From Merluccius polli (taxonomy: Eukaryota > Chordata > Actinopteri > Gadiformes > Merlucciidae), in the NCBI GenBank assembly GCA_030340625.1, contig JAOPHQ010005136.1, positions 206,501-270,500 of the forward strand: 64,000 nt of DNA, written 5' to 3'. Position 1 is the stretch's first letter. The number at the start of each line of letters is the position of its first letter. Positions 22,547-34,400 of this stretch are shown here, one piece after another. A program made the translations under genes and the position numbers. The notes below the pieces were generated by a model, which worked only from the letters and a program-made list of their open reading frames with translations, did no database searches and was not told the origin of the DNA.

Positions 22547-25500
22547 CTGTCTCTTGCACTCACTCTCTCTTTGCTCAAAGTTCTCATTTCTCCTTTTCTT
22601 CAGCTCGTGCCACACTGGCAGAGACTAACATAGGGTTCAAAACTACACACGGCCAAACAGGAAATGGGAAACTGTGCAGCTAGGAGCTACACTTTCCAGT
22701 TCCAGAGAAAAGAAAACACATACTGTTTTTATCTGTGTTACTATGTACCATTAGCTGTGCATGATGTGCTACACTGTGTTGCTAGTGTTGAACATATGGT
22801 GGCAACACTTATGTTTTTAAATATCCAATTCAGTATTTTTATATGACAATAATTCAGATGACCTTGTCTTGTTCATGTATATGTTATCCAATCCAATCCA
22901 ACTTTATTTGTTAAGCACTTTAAAAAACAACCACAGCTGACCAAAGTGCTGTACAGAGAAACCCCCTATGGCGGCCATAGTTGTTTTACTCTCACTCGTA
23001 ACACCGTTTTGTTTTTCTTTTTTCTTGAATTGAATTAGGGACATCCTGCCTTTTACACTGAAACTCCCAGATTCCATTGCTTCTGCCAAGACTCAGAAAG
23101 AGCTGGAGGAGGTGGCGCACCTTGGAGCAGGTATTTACGCTGATGTACAAATCAACAAGACAAGGTCATTGTAGCAGGTAGTATGTGGCTGGACCGTGAA
23201 TCGGTCCTTAGCGCTCGATAGATTCAGAATGAACGGCAGTTAATAAACAGAGCGCTTGTCATTGTGTATGTGAGCAGCCCTGCGGTGCATTCTGGTAGCG
23301 TGGGGTTGAGTTTCGAGCGATTGGGCGTCGTGTTGGCGTGCTCTTTTGCAGGAAGTTGAGTTCTCGTCTACTTTGTACTTTGTGGAGTCCGGCGATAATC
23401 GCCGCCTCTGGAAACTCCCGAAACACGTTTAAAGTAACTGTTGTCGATCTAAAATGAAGACAGATTCAGCAACTGCATGGCTTATTTCTCGCCTAAAATG
23501 TTTTGAGAAACACATTTTTGTGTACTATTTAGCTGTTAAATGAGTTTGTTTGTGAGGCGGCCGCCATGTTGGGCCGCGTTGAAAGATAGCAGACAGCCCA
23601 CAACTGAAAGTGTTTGGCCAATCAGGTGCAGGCTGTTGCCCGCCCAATGGGGAAACAACAACATGTACGTTGCATTTAGGGCATTTAGCAGACAACCACA
23701 ACCACGTCATCGGTCACTCCGACCAATGGTGCAACTCTGTCACTCAGTCACAGAGCGTTGCAGGTCCAGCCGAAAAAAGAAATCATGTAATGGAGAAACG
23801 CCGAGCAACATGGTTGTTGCTAGGCGTGTGTGTGGTAAAGCTGTATGTGTGGTAAAGAAAAAGGTTTACTGTATTATTTGCTGCACTCCACAGTATATTC
23901 AAGTATATTCTTCTGATCAGAGAGATAGAGTATATGATTTAAAACACATTTGCTTTAGGGATTTGGAGTTTGGTGACACCCAAGACTTTCTCCAGGCAGG
24001 GCTGCAGGGGGTCTTGTTAACCCAGATGGGCTGCAGAGGGCAGTAAAACCTTTAATGAGTGGGCTCGCTTATGGTTCAGGGTTCACTCCCCATGCTTCAG
24101 TGCTCAGCATGGGGAGTGGCAGCAGGCACACTTGGCAGCGTAGCGCCGTGTGAGCAATCGCACAACTTCGAACTACATGCACAGACGGCTGCCCTTCAGA
24201 TGCTTGCTCTTGCAAATCATTCCTGGAATTTGGTTAACCCACTTGAGTAATGATATGGAAAGGGAGTCAAAGTGCCTGGACCAATCCAGTTGTCTTTGAA
24301 GCGGTTAGTTAGGGGAAAAACATTATAATTATAGTTACTTATTCTTAATCTCAAGCACCACCTAGCTGGGCAGTTTTTAAACTTTTAAGCTGTTATTAAC
24401 TATAGTTTTATTACACCATTTGAGGTTTGTTAGAAGCAAACACACTCACTCGCTCACATTTGTTGGTATGTGTGCGGGTGTTAACTTGTATGGAATGGCA
24501 GTGCCTACTTTGGCATAACTGTGCTTGAATTAGACATGGAATGGGGGTAGGGGGTGGCGCTAGAGAGAAGGGCTTTTGACTCACTTTTTGTGAGTCAGCA
24601 TGGGATCCTCCATTAGGCCTCTGGCCATTCCCACAGGGTTACTCCTCTACCCACACCGGAAAACCTGGGCTTGAAGATAAAAAGCAGACATGGACCGTGT
24701 CTTTGTATAATCAACCATCTTCTCATTTTGGGTTGAAACAATCCACATAAGTCAAGTTTTATATTTGGGTCATTTTTTCTTCCTATTTTTAGTTCCTTAT
24801 TTAGACACATGTGTACACCGCCTTCCCTCTTGTCTTTAAATAACCACTGAATAGGAGGAAGAAAGGGGATGAAGGGTTTACATGCTTCCGCAGGTGCCAG
24901 AGATAGAGCCACACGTTCGGGACTGCCACAGTGCCTCACCGGGGACGGAGTTAATACCGCTAGCGTTTTTCAGCCCCCTAGATACCCAGATCAAAGTATT
25001 CATAGGCCTCGGAAACTCAGTACCCAGTTAGATAGAGCCCATACGTTCATGTTGACAGTGATCCTAGGTTGATGTATTTATTTTTAGACGATCATGACCC
25101 GACCTCTCTCTCTCTCTCTTCCCCCCCCGCCCCCCCACCTCACTAAAACCTCCACTGCTCCTTGCACACCACCTGAATCCACCCCCCCCCCCCTCATTTT
25201 ACAGGCTTTTTCTGTGGTTCAGTTTGTCTGCAGTCAGCATGGGGGGAGAAAAACATTCTAATAAAAATACTTTATTGGTATTTATAGAATGGTTTATTGA
25301 CCAGAAGCATGGATTTGCTGACATACTGTTTTGTTTTTTGTTTTTTAGCGCTCCTTTCTGTTCCAATAGTTTATTTTACAAGTAATATTTCCACGTAAAT
25401 AAGGGCTTCACACCTACTGATGTGGATATCGGAAAGTTGGACTATTAAGTTTGAATGGTAGTTTGGAGGCTGTTATGTAGCTTTATTGTAGGATTAGGGT

Positions 25501-26173
25501 TAGGTTATTGTATGAGGGATAGTTTTCGACTGCTCTATTCTCTTGACTGACATATGGCAGTGCATTACAGGCTATGAGTTGTGAGTGAGTGATTGTGGTG
25601 TTGTAGAGAAAGCCGTGAGTAGAGCAAACAAAGAAGGGATTCAATTCAAGTGAGTGTTTCAAACAAATGTGGTAAAGTGAAGGATAAAGCAATATAGAGA
25701 TGAGGAAACAAACAAGAGACATGGATTTTAAACTGGAACGGGAGGAGGAGGAACTGAAGCAGAGTGGAAACGGGGACGGACGTGTGTAGCAGGAAATAGG
25801 AGTGGAAAGCAGGACAGGGCAGTAGATAGACTGTGGTGTGTGTGTATGTTTGGGGCCCTCCCACTAGAGATTAACATTGGTGACTCCCCTCTCTGGCTCG
25901 CTGGGTGTGTGTGTGTGTGTGTTGGTATCCAGAAACACAGGGCTAAACTCGCCACACTCGAATAGCGGCAAGTGAAGTAGAGACGCCTGAGGAGAACGAC
26001 ACGAGTGTGGAGAGGAGTGATTTCAAAATATTTCCAACTCGGGCATATCTAAATTAAGCTGTTGTAAGTAGAGGGTGGCTTAGAAATGTTGTTTTTAACA
26101 TGTTGGATTCCATGTGTCCTCTGAATGCAGTGTTGTGTCTGACCTATTTCATGTGATTATTATGTGACTTTCT

Positions 26174-26249
<76 letters not shown>

Positions 26250-29200
26250 CCCTTTCAGTTGCTGTCTCTAGTAGCTGTTGGTGTGTCGGACCGTGTGGTT
26301 AATGATTACCTCCTGGTGTTTCTTTACAGGTTTCTGGGACTCTGCCCTCAGCCGACAGCGTCCCTGCTCTCCCTCGCGTCCGCTGAGTCGCACTCTCAGC
26401 CCCCAGCGCTCGGACAGCCGGAAGCCCAGGGAGTCCCGGGGGGCTCACGGAGGAGACCGGGGCAGGCAGGCCGGGTGCGGCAACGTCAGCGCCCCGCCGA
26501 CCCTGCGCGCCCACCCCTCGGGGTCCTCGCTGCGACCGGAGCGGAGTCAGTCTGGCGGCGCTCTGTGCTTCGTTAACCCTCTCTTCCTCCAGGCCCACCA
26601 CCACCGCCAGGGCGAGTCACTCACTGCTTCCTCCCGTTCCCGTGACGCCAAGGCACCCGGCGCCCTCCCCAGTTCCAGGAGAGCACCGCTGACATCTGCT
26701 ACCCGCATCCAGGACGTTGAGCACTGCACCAGTAAGGTCGCCGCCAACAGAAAGTCCTGCCTCATTCCTCCACCACGCCCCCCTCCTCCGCGCTTCATGC
26801 CCAGCCGCCGGCCCGCCCCGCCTCCGCCGTCGCCGGCCGTGCCCCCACCTTCGCCGGCCGTGCCCCCACCTTCGCCGGCCGTGCCCCCACCTTCGCCGGC
26901 CGTGCCCCCACCGTCGCAGGCCGCGGGCCCACCGTCGCCGGCCGCGCCCCCACCGTTGCCGGCCGTGCCGCCAGCATCTGCCCCCAAGCTCGAGAGCATG
27001 CCAAAGACTGTTGCCACGGCTGCCAGGCAACAACCGAGGTCAGTAAGGCGTCAGGCACCCCGTCCACCGTCAATGGGTGCCAAGAGCAGCAGCCCAGCTA
27101 AGAAGGCCAGCGCTCCCATAGCGGTGCCCTCAAACCCGCCTCCACCCAGGCCCTCCAAGAAGCCTGACCTGGAGGCCCACCGCTGCCACATCGCCCTGGA
27201 CGACGAGACCATCGCCAAGGCCATTTCGCGCGCCAAGCTTCCTCCTTGCCAGCCGGCTGGGTCTTTCCCCGCCAATGTCCCCATGGAGGAGGGCGCGGGG
27301 GGGCCCCCTAGCCCGGCTGGAACTAACAGGAGAGGGCAACAATGCTTCAGCGACATGAGCATGTCCACGTCTTCCTCCGACTCCCTGGATTACTCCCGAT
27401 CCCCCGGATTCTCCCTGGGCCTTCCCCCCACCCCTGCCCGCCGCCCGGGTACCCACAGGGACCCCACCGAGGACAGCAGCGAGGAGGAGGAGGAGGAAGA
27501 GGAGGAGGAGGAGGAGGAGGAGGAAGAGGACTACGGGGTAGGTCTGGAGAACGACCTCGAGAATGGTCTCCGGAGGCCCTTCAGCACCCGCAGGAGGAAG
27601 GTAGGGGTGAGGCTCAGCCGGGGGTCCTTCATCCTGCCCAGGGCCCTGAAGGGGAAGTTCCGCAGGATGAGCGGGGTCCTGGGCTCCCTCGTGACCCCGG
27701 AGCGCCGCGCCATCAAGAAAATCGCAGAGCTCTCCAGGGAGAAGGGCTCTTACTTTGGCTCCTTGGTCCAGGACTACATCGGCTTTGTTCAGGAGAACCG
27801 CAACTGTCACACCACGGCGACCGACTTCCTGCAGACCATCCGGCAGTTCATGACCCAGATGAAGGCCTACCTGCGCCAGAGCTCTGAGCTGGACCCGCCC
27901 CTGGAGTCACTCATACCCGAGGACGAAATCGGTGAGTTGGATGGGATCTATTTAGAGTTGTGCACTATAACTGCAGAAGTCCTTAGAAAAACAGTTACCT
28001 GTGAGGGGCAAAATCATTTGAATGCCTCGTCGCTTTTATCTTTTTTGCATTCTATCCTAGTAAAGGAAAGCTCTGTGGTCCTTTCCATATTTGCATATTT
28101 GCATATTAGTCCAGCTATAACAATGTTATTCCCGAGCCTTTCAGGCGGTCTACACACAGCATGTGCCGAGCTCGAGGGTTTTGCTTAGGATGGCTGAAAT
28201 TCCACTGACTTCATTCCTTTGCGTGACATTTCTGAGCCACAGTGCGCCGTAGATCCACGCCGCTTGTAATGACATGTAAGTTGGTGTTATCTGACTCGAG
28301 CTGCTCGGTTGAAATGGACGCTTCATTGAGAAGAGTTTTCACATGAATATGTAGCCGGTCCATTGCACTCGTCTCTGGTCCCTTGTCCTTTGTAAACAAT
28401 AATAAGCAAAGCCTTGTTCTGAGAGAGAGAAATGATCCATTCTCTCAATTTCTCTGTGAGCTCACTGACCACAGACCCGCGTTAATATTCCCTTTTGTAA
28501 GAGCACTCAAACAACAAAGTTGTTCATGAAGCAGCCGTCGTTTTCACTTGAAGTATTTTCACGTGGAATGAAGAAAATTCTCATGGTTCACTAAAGCAAC
28601 CAACCAACTATCTATGTTGGAAAGATTGTGTGTAGGGTTGTTGGGTGAGTGTGTATTTGCCTTGTCACAGAGAAATTGTTAAGTGTTAATTTTCCACCGA
28701 AGACCAACCGAGATGTATTTAAGTGTGTGAATGGCAGAGCAGACGGGTTAAGTTACGTCATTCTCCGAGACACCAGAGGTCGTTCAAAGGAAAGGAGAAG
28801 TGATGCTTGTCCACCATCACGCCAATGTTTACAGGGAACCTCAAAAAGGAGAGTCACCTACATAACTTTCTGTTATGTTTATACCAACACAGACACACAC
28901 ATACATGTGTGTCTGTGTTGAACCATTAGCATGTAGTCAAGTCCAACAAATTCTTAAGTGTGTGATAACCATTTATGTTATGTTATGTTATATATTATAG
29001 ATCTATATGCCAGATTGAGTACAATAGCAAACATCGCTCAGAACACAAAAGCTGCCAGCTTAAACAGGCAGGAAATTGGATGTAAGGATGTGGGTGTGTG
29101 TGTGTGTGTGTGTGTGTGCACGTGTGCGCTCTGTGGCGTGCATATCACCAGTTTTACGCATGGACACATATTTGCACAGGGCTCCTGCCACTTTCAACAA

Positions 29201-31362
29201 CACTCGTTACCCGCTCATTCCAGAGCTTCAGTGTATTTGTCTTAGCCGAGTGCCACGAGGACAACCAGACTGATGCCCCGGTTGACCTGCTGTATTGGAG
29301 CCGTTCCATGGAGAAAATATGACTCAATGTATTTAGCTGATATACGGTCAAACTTATCTGCATCTCTCTAGGTCAATGGCCATAAGGAAAAACAATGAGT
29401 TTGTCCTGAGGACACTTGCAAGTCCACCCGCTTGGTTTTGAAGAAACGGGGTTGTATTTGCAAAAGGGTAGAAACCAGTTTGGTAAAGTTGTAGGGGGTG
29501 GCTTGATAAACACAGTGATGTTGTGTGGCATTTAGTGGGGCAAATTGACTGAATTGATTTCAACCAATCTGTTGTCGTTTACCCTACTCGTTGGCTTTAT
29601 CCAGGGTCTACCTTAACCTGAAGTCTGTGAAAACAACATTATTCCTCATTTCAAGATTTATGTGTCTCACCCCCCTTTTTAAAAACACATGGATTCCAAG
29701 CCATTGAATAAAGGAAGTGTTTGATGAAGACACAATAGAGGCGTGTGGCATGACGGAGGTCTTTATGAATGGACAGCACTGTAGCGTCTGGTACGTAGAC
29801 CTAGCATAGCACTGGGTCTCTAAGCCTGGCCATTACTTCTTTATAATCAGGACACTATGTTGAATCACTCTTGTGACTTCAGTGTTATAGGCTCATAGCA
29901 TATATAGTTATGTTGGGGCAAGTTTGTTCATGGTCGTATGAGTTTTTAGATTGAGCTAGTGATTGCCTCATTCTCATGAATTGCCAATATATTGCCAAGC
30001 TTTGACTTGGCCTAAACATGAACTGAACAAAACACGTTTGCGTGATGATTGAGTTGTCACTGAGCAATGACATCGTCTAATGTTGTTCATAACGTGAATA
30101 ATGAAATGGTGTTTGCATGGTGTGTGTATGTGCCTGTTATCCCCTACAGACCATGTTCTGGAGAAAGCCATGCACAAGTGTGTCCTGAAGCCGCTGAAAG
30201 GCGTTCTGGAGGTGGCCCTCCATGACTTCCAGGTGAGAGACTAGAGTAGTCCCACAAGGAAGTGCTACTCACCATTAAACACAGCAATAGTTGGTGTCTT
30301 GAGTGACATATGTAGCGACCTGATATTTGTATTCCAAATAGAATAGCTTGCCATGTGCAAATGTGATTTCACAGTGCCACCATGTTATGGCACACTAGCC
30401 CACAAAACCCCTGACACACACACACACACCTTAAACAATGCAGGATAACATTTACATTTACATTTAGGGCATTTAGCAGACACTTTTGTCCAAAGCGACT
30501 TACAATAAGTACATTTGTTAGAAGAAAGTGCAACAGTAAATCGCTATCAGTAGAGTAAGGATTTCACAACAAGTTTCAAACACTCAATTGCTAAGTTAAC
30601 CGATTGCTAGTATATAATAGTGTTGCACCGATACCGATACTAGTATCGGGAGGGGCCCCGATACCGCGCTAAAATGCTGGCATCGGTATCGGCGAGTACG
30701 AACAAATAATGCGCCGATGCCATTTACATATACTAATATGAAACTTGGAACGCAGCGCTTTGCGTCTTTCTCTCCCTTCACTCACTGCTGCGTGTGATCA
30801 CACGTGTTCAGTGCATGCCGTGCCAAGCAGCTATCCTATTGGCCCACTCCGGCCGCCCGGCCGCGCATGTTGACCGACCGACAAGCGACGACGACAAAGT
30901 ACAAAAAAAAAGAAAGAAAAAAAAGCACCGGAGACGCGGAGGGCGCGCGGTTCAGCCGCGCGGCGCACAGAAAAGTTGCTCCGCCTGCGGACGCGCCGGT
31001 GCGGGGAAACTCAGTGAGCGGGTCCGCCTGCCGGTGCGACGCACCCGGTCACCACCCATGCCCCCCCCGCTCCCCGGGGTGCCATGCGGACACAAACAAG
31101 GAGAAGAGGGGGAAAAGCAGGAGAGAGAGGGAGACGCGTCTTGCTCACAGGCGGGAGATCGCTCAAATGGACAGACAGTGACCGCATCACAGACGACGAG
31201 TTAAGCTGTAATCGCCCCCCCCCCCCCCCCCCCCCCGCTACATACTAGTAATTATCTCTAGTTATACTATATTATCTAATTATACTAGTAATTAAGCCAT
31301 GATAGCAATGATTTTACATCCAAGTGAGTATGCAGTTCTTTAGTATTAGAAGAAAAAAAGCT

Positions 31363-31412
<50 letters not shown>

Positions 31413-34400
31413 TTTTTTCCGGCGTGGTATCGGTATGGTATCGGTATCGGCCGATACTGCACAGCCGGGTATCGGTATCGGTATCGGGGGCCAAAAAATG
31501 GTATCGGTGCAACACTAGTATATAACAGAGATAAGTGCGAAAATAACCTGCTTATCAGCTGCGGTAAGAAGTTGCTGTTGCTCAAGGTCACAGCCAAGCA
31601 ACCAGAGGACCCTGCTCGACCTCTCGACCTGAGCTACCGCCAACATAATGGGTCTAAATAGGCCCCATACAATCGATCTGATAATAACACATAAGCCATT
31701 AAGTAGAGACCTTAGTCGAAAATATGTGATCATATATTTGAAAAAAGTATCGCTTGCTTGACTGCAACACAATGCGGCTAGGCCCACACAATGTGGCCGG
31801 ACTTCTGTACGGTTTCATTGTTTTTATGTGACTGATTTGCGAACAAGTTGTTTCTATTCTCCAATCATGCTGGCGTTACATGAAAATCAATCAACTCCAT
31901 GAGGGATTTCTTTGCCCGTGTGAGTGAGGTTGGACTAAAGGAATGTGTGTTTCTATAATCTCCAATGAAACATATCTGTACAAAATGGGCAATTCATTGA
32001 GAATTCATTGAATTCATCATGCTGAAGTACCTAGTTAGCTAGCTCAACCGGAAATCTGTCTGAAGTACGAGAGCAGCGGTGGTCGGTCAGCGCCGATCCC
32101 GGTTCATTTTCGGTGACCTCAGTGCTGTGTGTTGTCCAGGTGAGCAGCGGAGCCTGGCGGCAGCTGAAGGAGAACCTGGCCCTGGCCAAGGCCAAGAGGC
32201 CCCTGGAGCTGGGGGTGGACGGGGTGGTCCCCCCCGACCCCGTGGCCATCGAGAAGATCCGCCACAAGTTCCTCAACATGAGGAAGATGTACTCACCGGA
32301 AAAGAAGGTGTCCCTGCTGCTGCGCGTGTGCAAACTCATCTACACCATCATGCAAGACAACTCAGGTACACAGAGGCATGCGACCACACTCACACTCACA
32401 GTGGCTTTGGATGAAATCCCCTGCAAAATGACTACATAGTAATATATATATTGCGATACTTCCTCTTGCAATACACTGGCGCTAAATATTGCTACTTTTA
32501 TTAAAACATGCTGGCTAAACATGCTAAACGGATTCCTCCGCATTAAGGCTGTTACCATTTTGACTGACCAGAGTCACTACTTCATGACTCCTCATGGTGG
32601 CGGTTATCAAATGAATGAGGGTAAAGTGGACGGAAGTTAACACTGGAATGGTGGAAGTTGCAGTCAGTGTGTGTTTGTGTTTGTTACAGAGGCAGCAAGC
32701 TAAGACCCTATGTACTTTGTTGTACTTCTCAGTTGTCAAGTTCTGTGGAACTGACACCACAATGTAGTGAATAAATACAAAATTCCTGCTTTTTGCCTTT
32801 TTAGGGGTATTTTATCTTCTGCAGTTACACAAATATCGTCTATGAATTGTCTTGAAATGTAGTACCGCACAATCGCTGTATCGGTTTGCGATAGTATCGT
32901 ACCGTGAGTGACTCTGCGCCTCCCCACACCAAAGTGTGTCCAAACACAAATGTGTGTGTGTGTGTGACTGCGGCATTTCGTCTTGAGTTGAGGAAAGACC
33001 CCACCCATCCTGAGGCTGACACCCAAGACCGCTCCTCTGTGTGTCCCCAGGGAGGATGTATGGCGCAGACGACTTCCTGCCCATGCTGACCTACGTGCTG
33101 GCCCAGTGTGACCTGCCTCAGCTGGACGCCGAAATCCAGTACATGATGGAGCTGCTGGACCCCTCTCTCCTGCACGGCGAAGGTAGGCGACAGGGAGAGC
33201 GTGGTGAGGTTAGCAACTTTTGATTGGAATGCAGTCAAAGGTTTTTTTTTGAATGTCCGGGAATATGCATTCCTGTACTCTAGATCAACAATAGTGGCTG
33301 TTGGCCCGGTCGCAACGGTAAAATGTGTTCACAACGCCGTTCAAAGGCTCCATCACAATAGTGTTTGTATTGTAGCGGCTGCAGAGAGGAAATTCCATGT
33401 AGAGGGCTAGGAAATCCCATAAAAGTCAGAATGAATGCCCCTTCTAGAAATGCCTTTGACTCCATGGGTTGTTGCGTGCGAGCAAGCGTGTGCAATAAAG
33501 TGTGTTTTAATTTTTAGAGTCAAGTATAGATGGTACTGCAAATGAATATGAATGAATATACTGTATATTGTATTTATTCAAGCTAAGAAAACACATATGC
33601 TCGGTTTATTTTCATCGTGCCATCTCTTCACCTCAACATCTCTCTCTCTCCCTCGCACTCTTGCCCCCCCCCCCCCCCCCCCTCTCTCTCTCTGTCTCGC
33701 TCTGTCTGTCTGTAGAGGGTTACTACTTGACCAGTGCGTATGGAGCGATGTCTTTGATCAAAAACTTCCAGGAGGAGCAGGCGGCCCGAGTGCTGAGCTC
33801 CGAGACCAGGAACACACTGCACCAGTGGCACCGGCGCCGCACGGCCCAGCGTGCAGCGCCCTCTGTGGACGACTTCCAGGTATCCCGCCTGACCTGAATC
33901 CACCCTGACCCCCCCTGCAGGCTGTGAGTTTAAAGTTGTCCCAGTTTCAGTCCAATCTCTCTGACCTTTTGACTTTGAAGGAAGAAAAGAAAAAGCGCAT
34001 GGAAAATCTCTGGGGTGGGGGAAGTTTCTGCAGTGGCAACACAACGCTTGTTCTCTCTCTCTGACCTGAACCGCTTTAAACATCATCCTCTTTTTTTTGG
34101 CTGTATTTGTCTCACAGTCATCTAATGAATTGAATCAGCTATCTCATTATCCGTTGTCATCTTCAAATATAGTTTTGTGTGTGTATATTTATGTACAAAT
34201 GTGCTTGTACTCGTCTCTACTCTGTATTGGTAGTTCTGTCTTTTTGGTTGACGGCACCCCCTAGTGGCATGTGTGACAATTACTTAAATACGAATGACAT
34301 TCTTCTTCTTTCTCTCTTTTCTGCATGTGTATTATTAAGTATATTACATCTGTTTTGTCTAGGTCTTCTAATTGTATTTGTCTTATATGTGATGCATGTA

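Larger units (their letters stand above)
30233..32139. other. rin2: rin2 intron carrying nested repeats
   Basis: A teleost repeat (TTACATTTAGGGCATTTAGC... near 30450-30617) is interrupted by a 900-bp hAT-like element (30618-31517) and seems to resume at 31526. The rest is unassigned. Confidence 0.55.

Noticed and set aside
27932..28188. Extension of the large rin2 exon to the stop near 28188
   Set aside because: A gtgagt donor at 27932 joins in phase to the conserved HVLEKAMHKC exon at 30150; the extension is read-through into intron.
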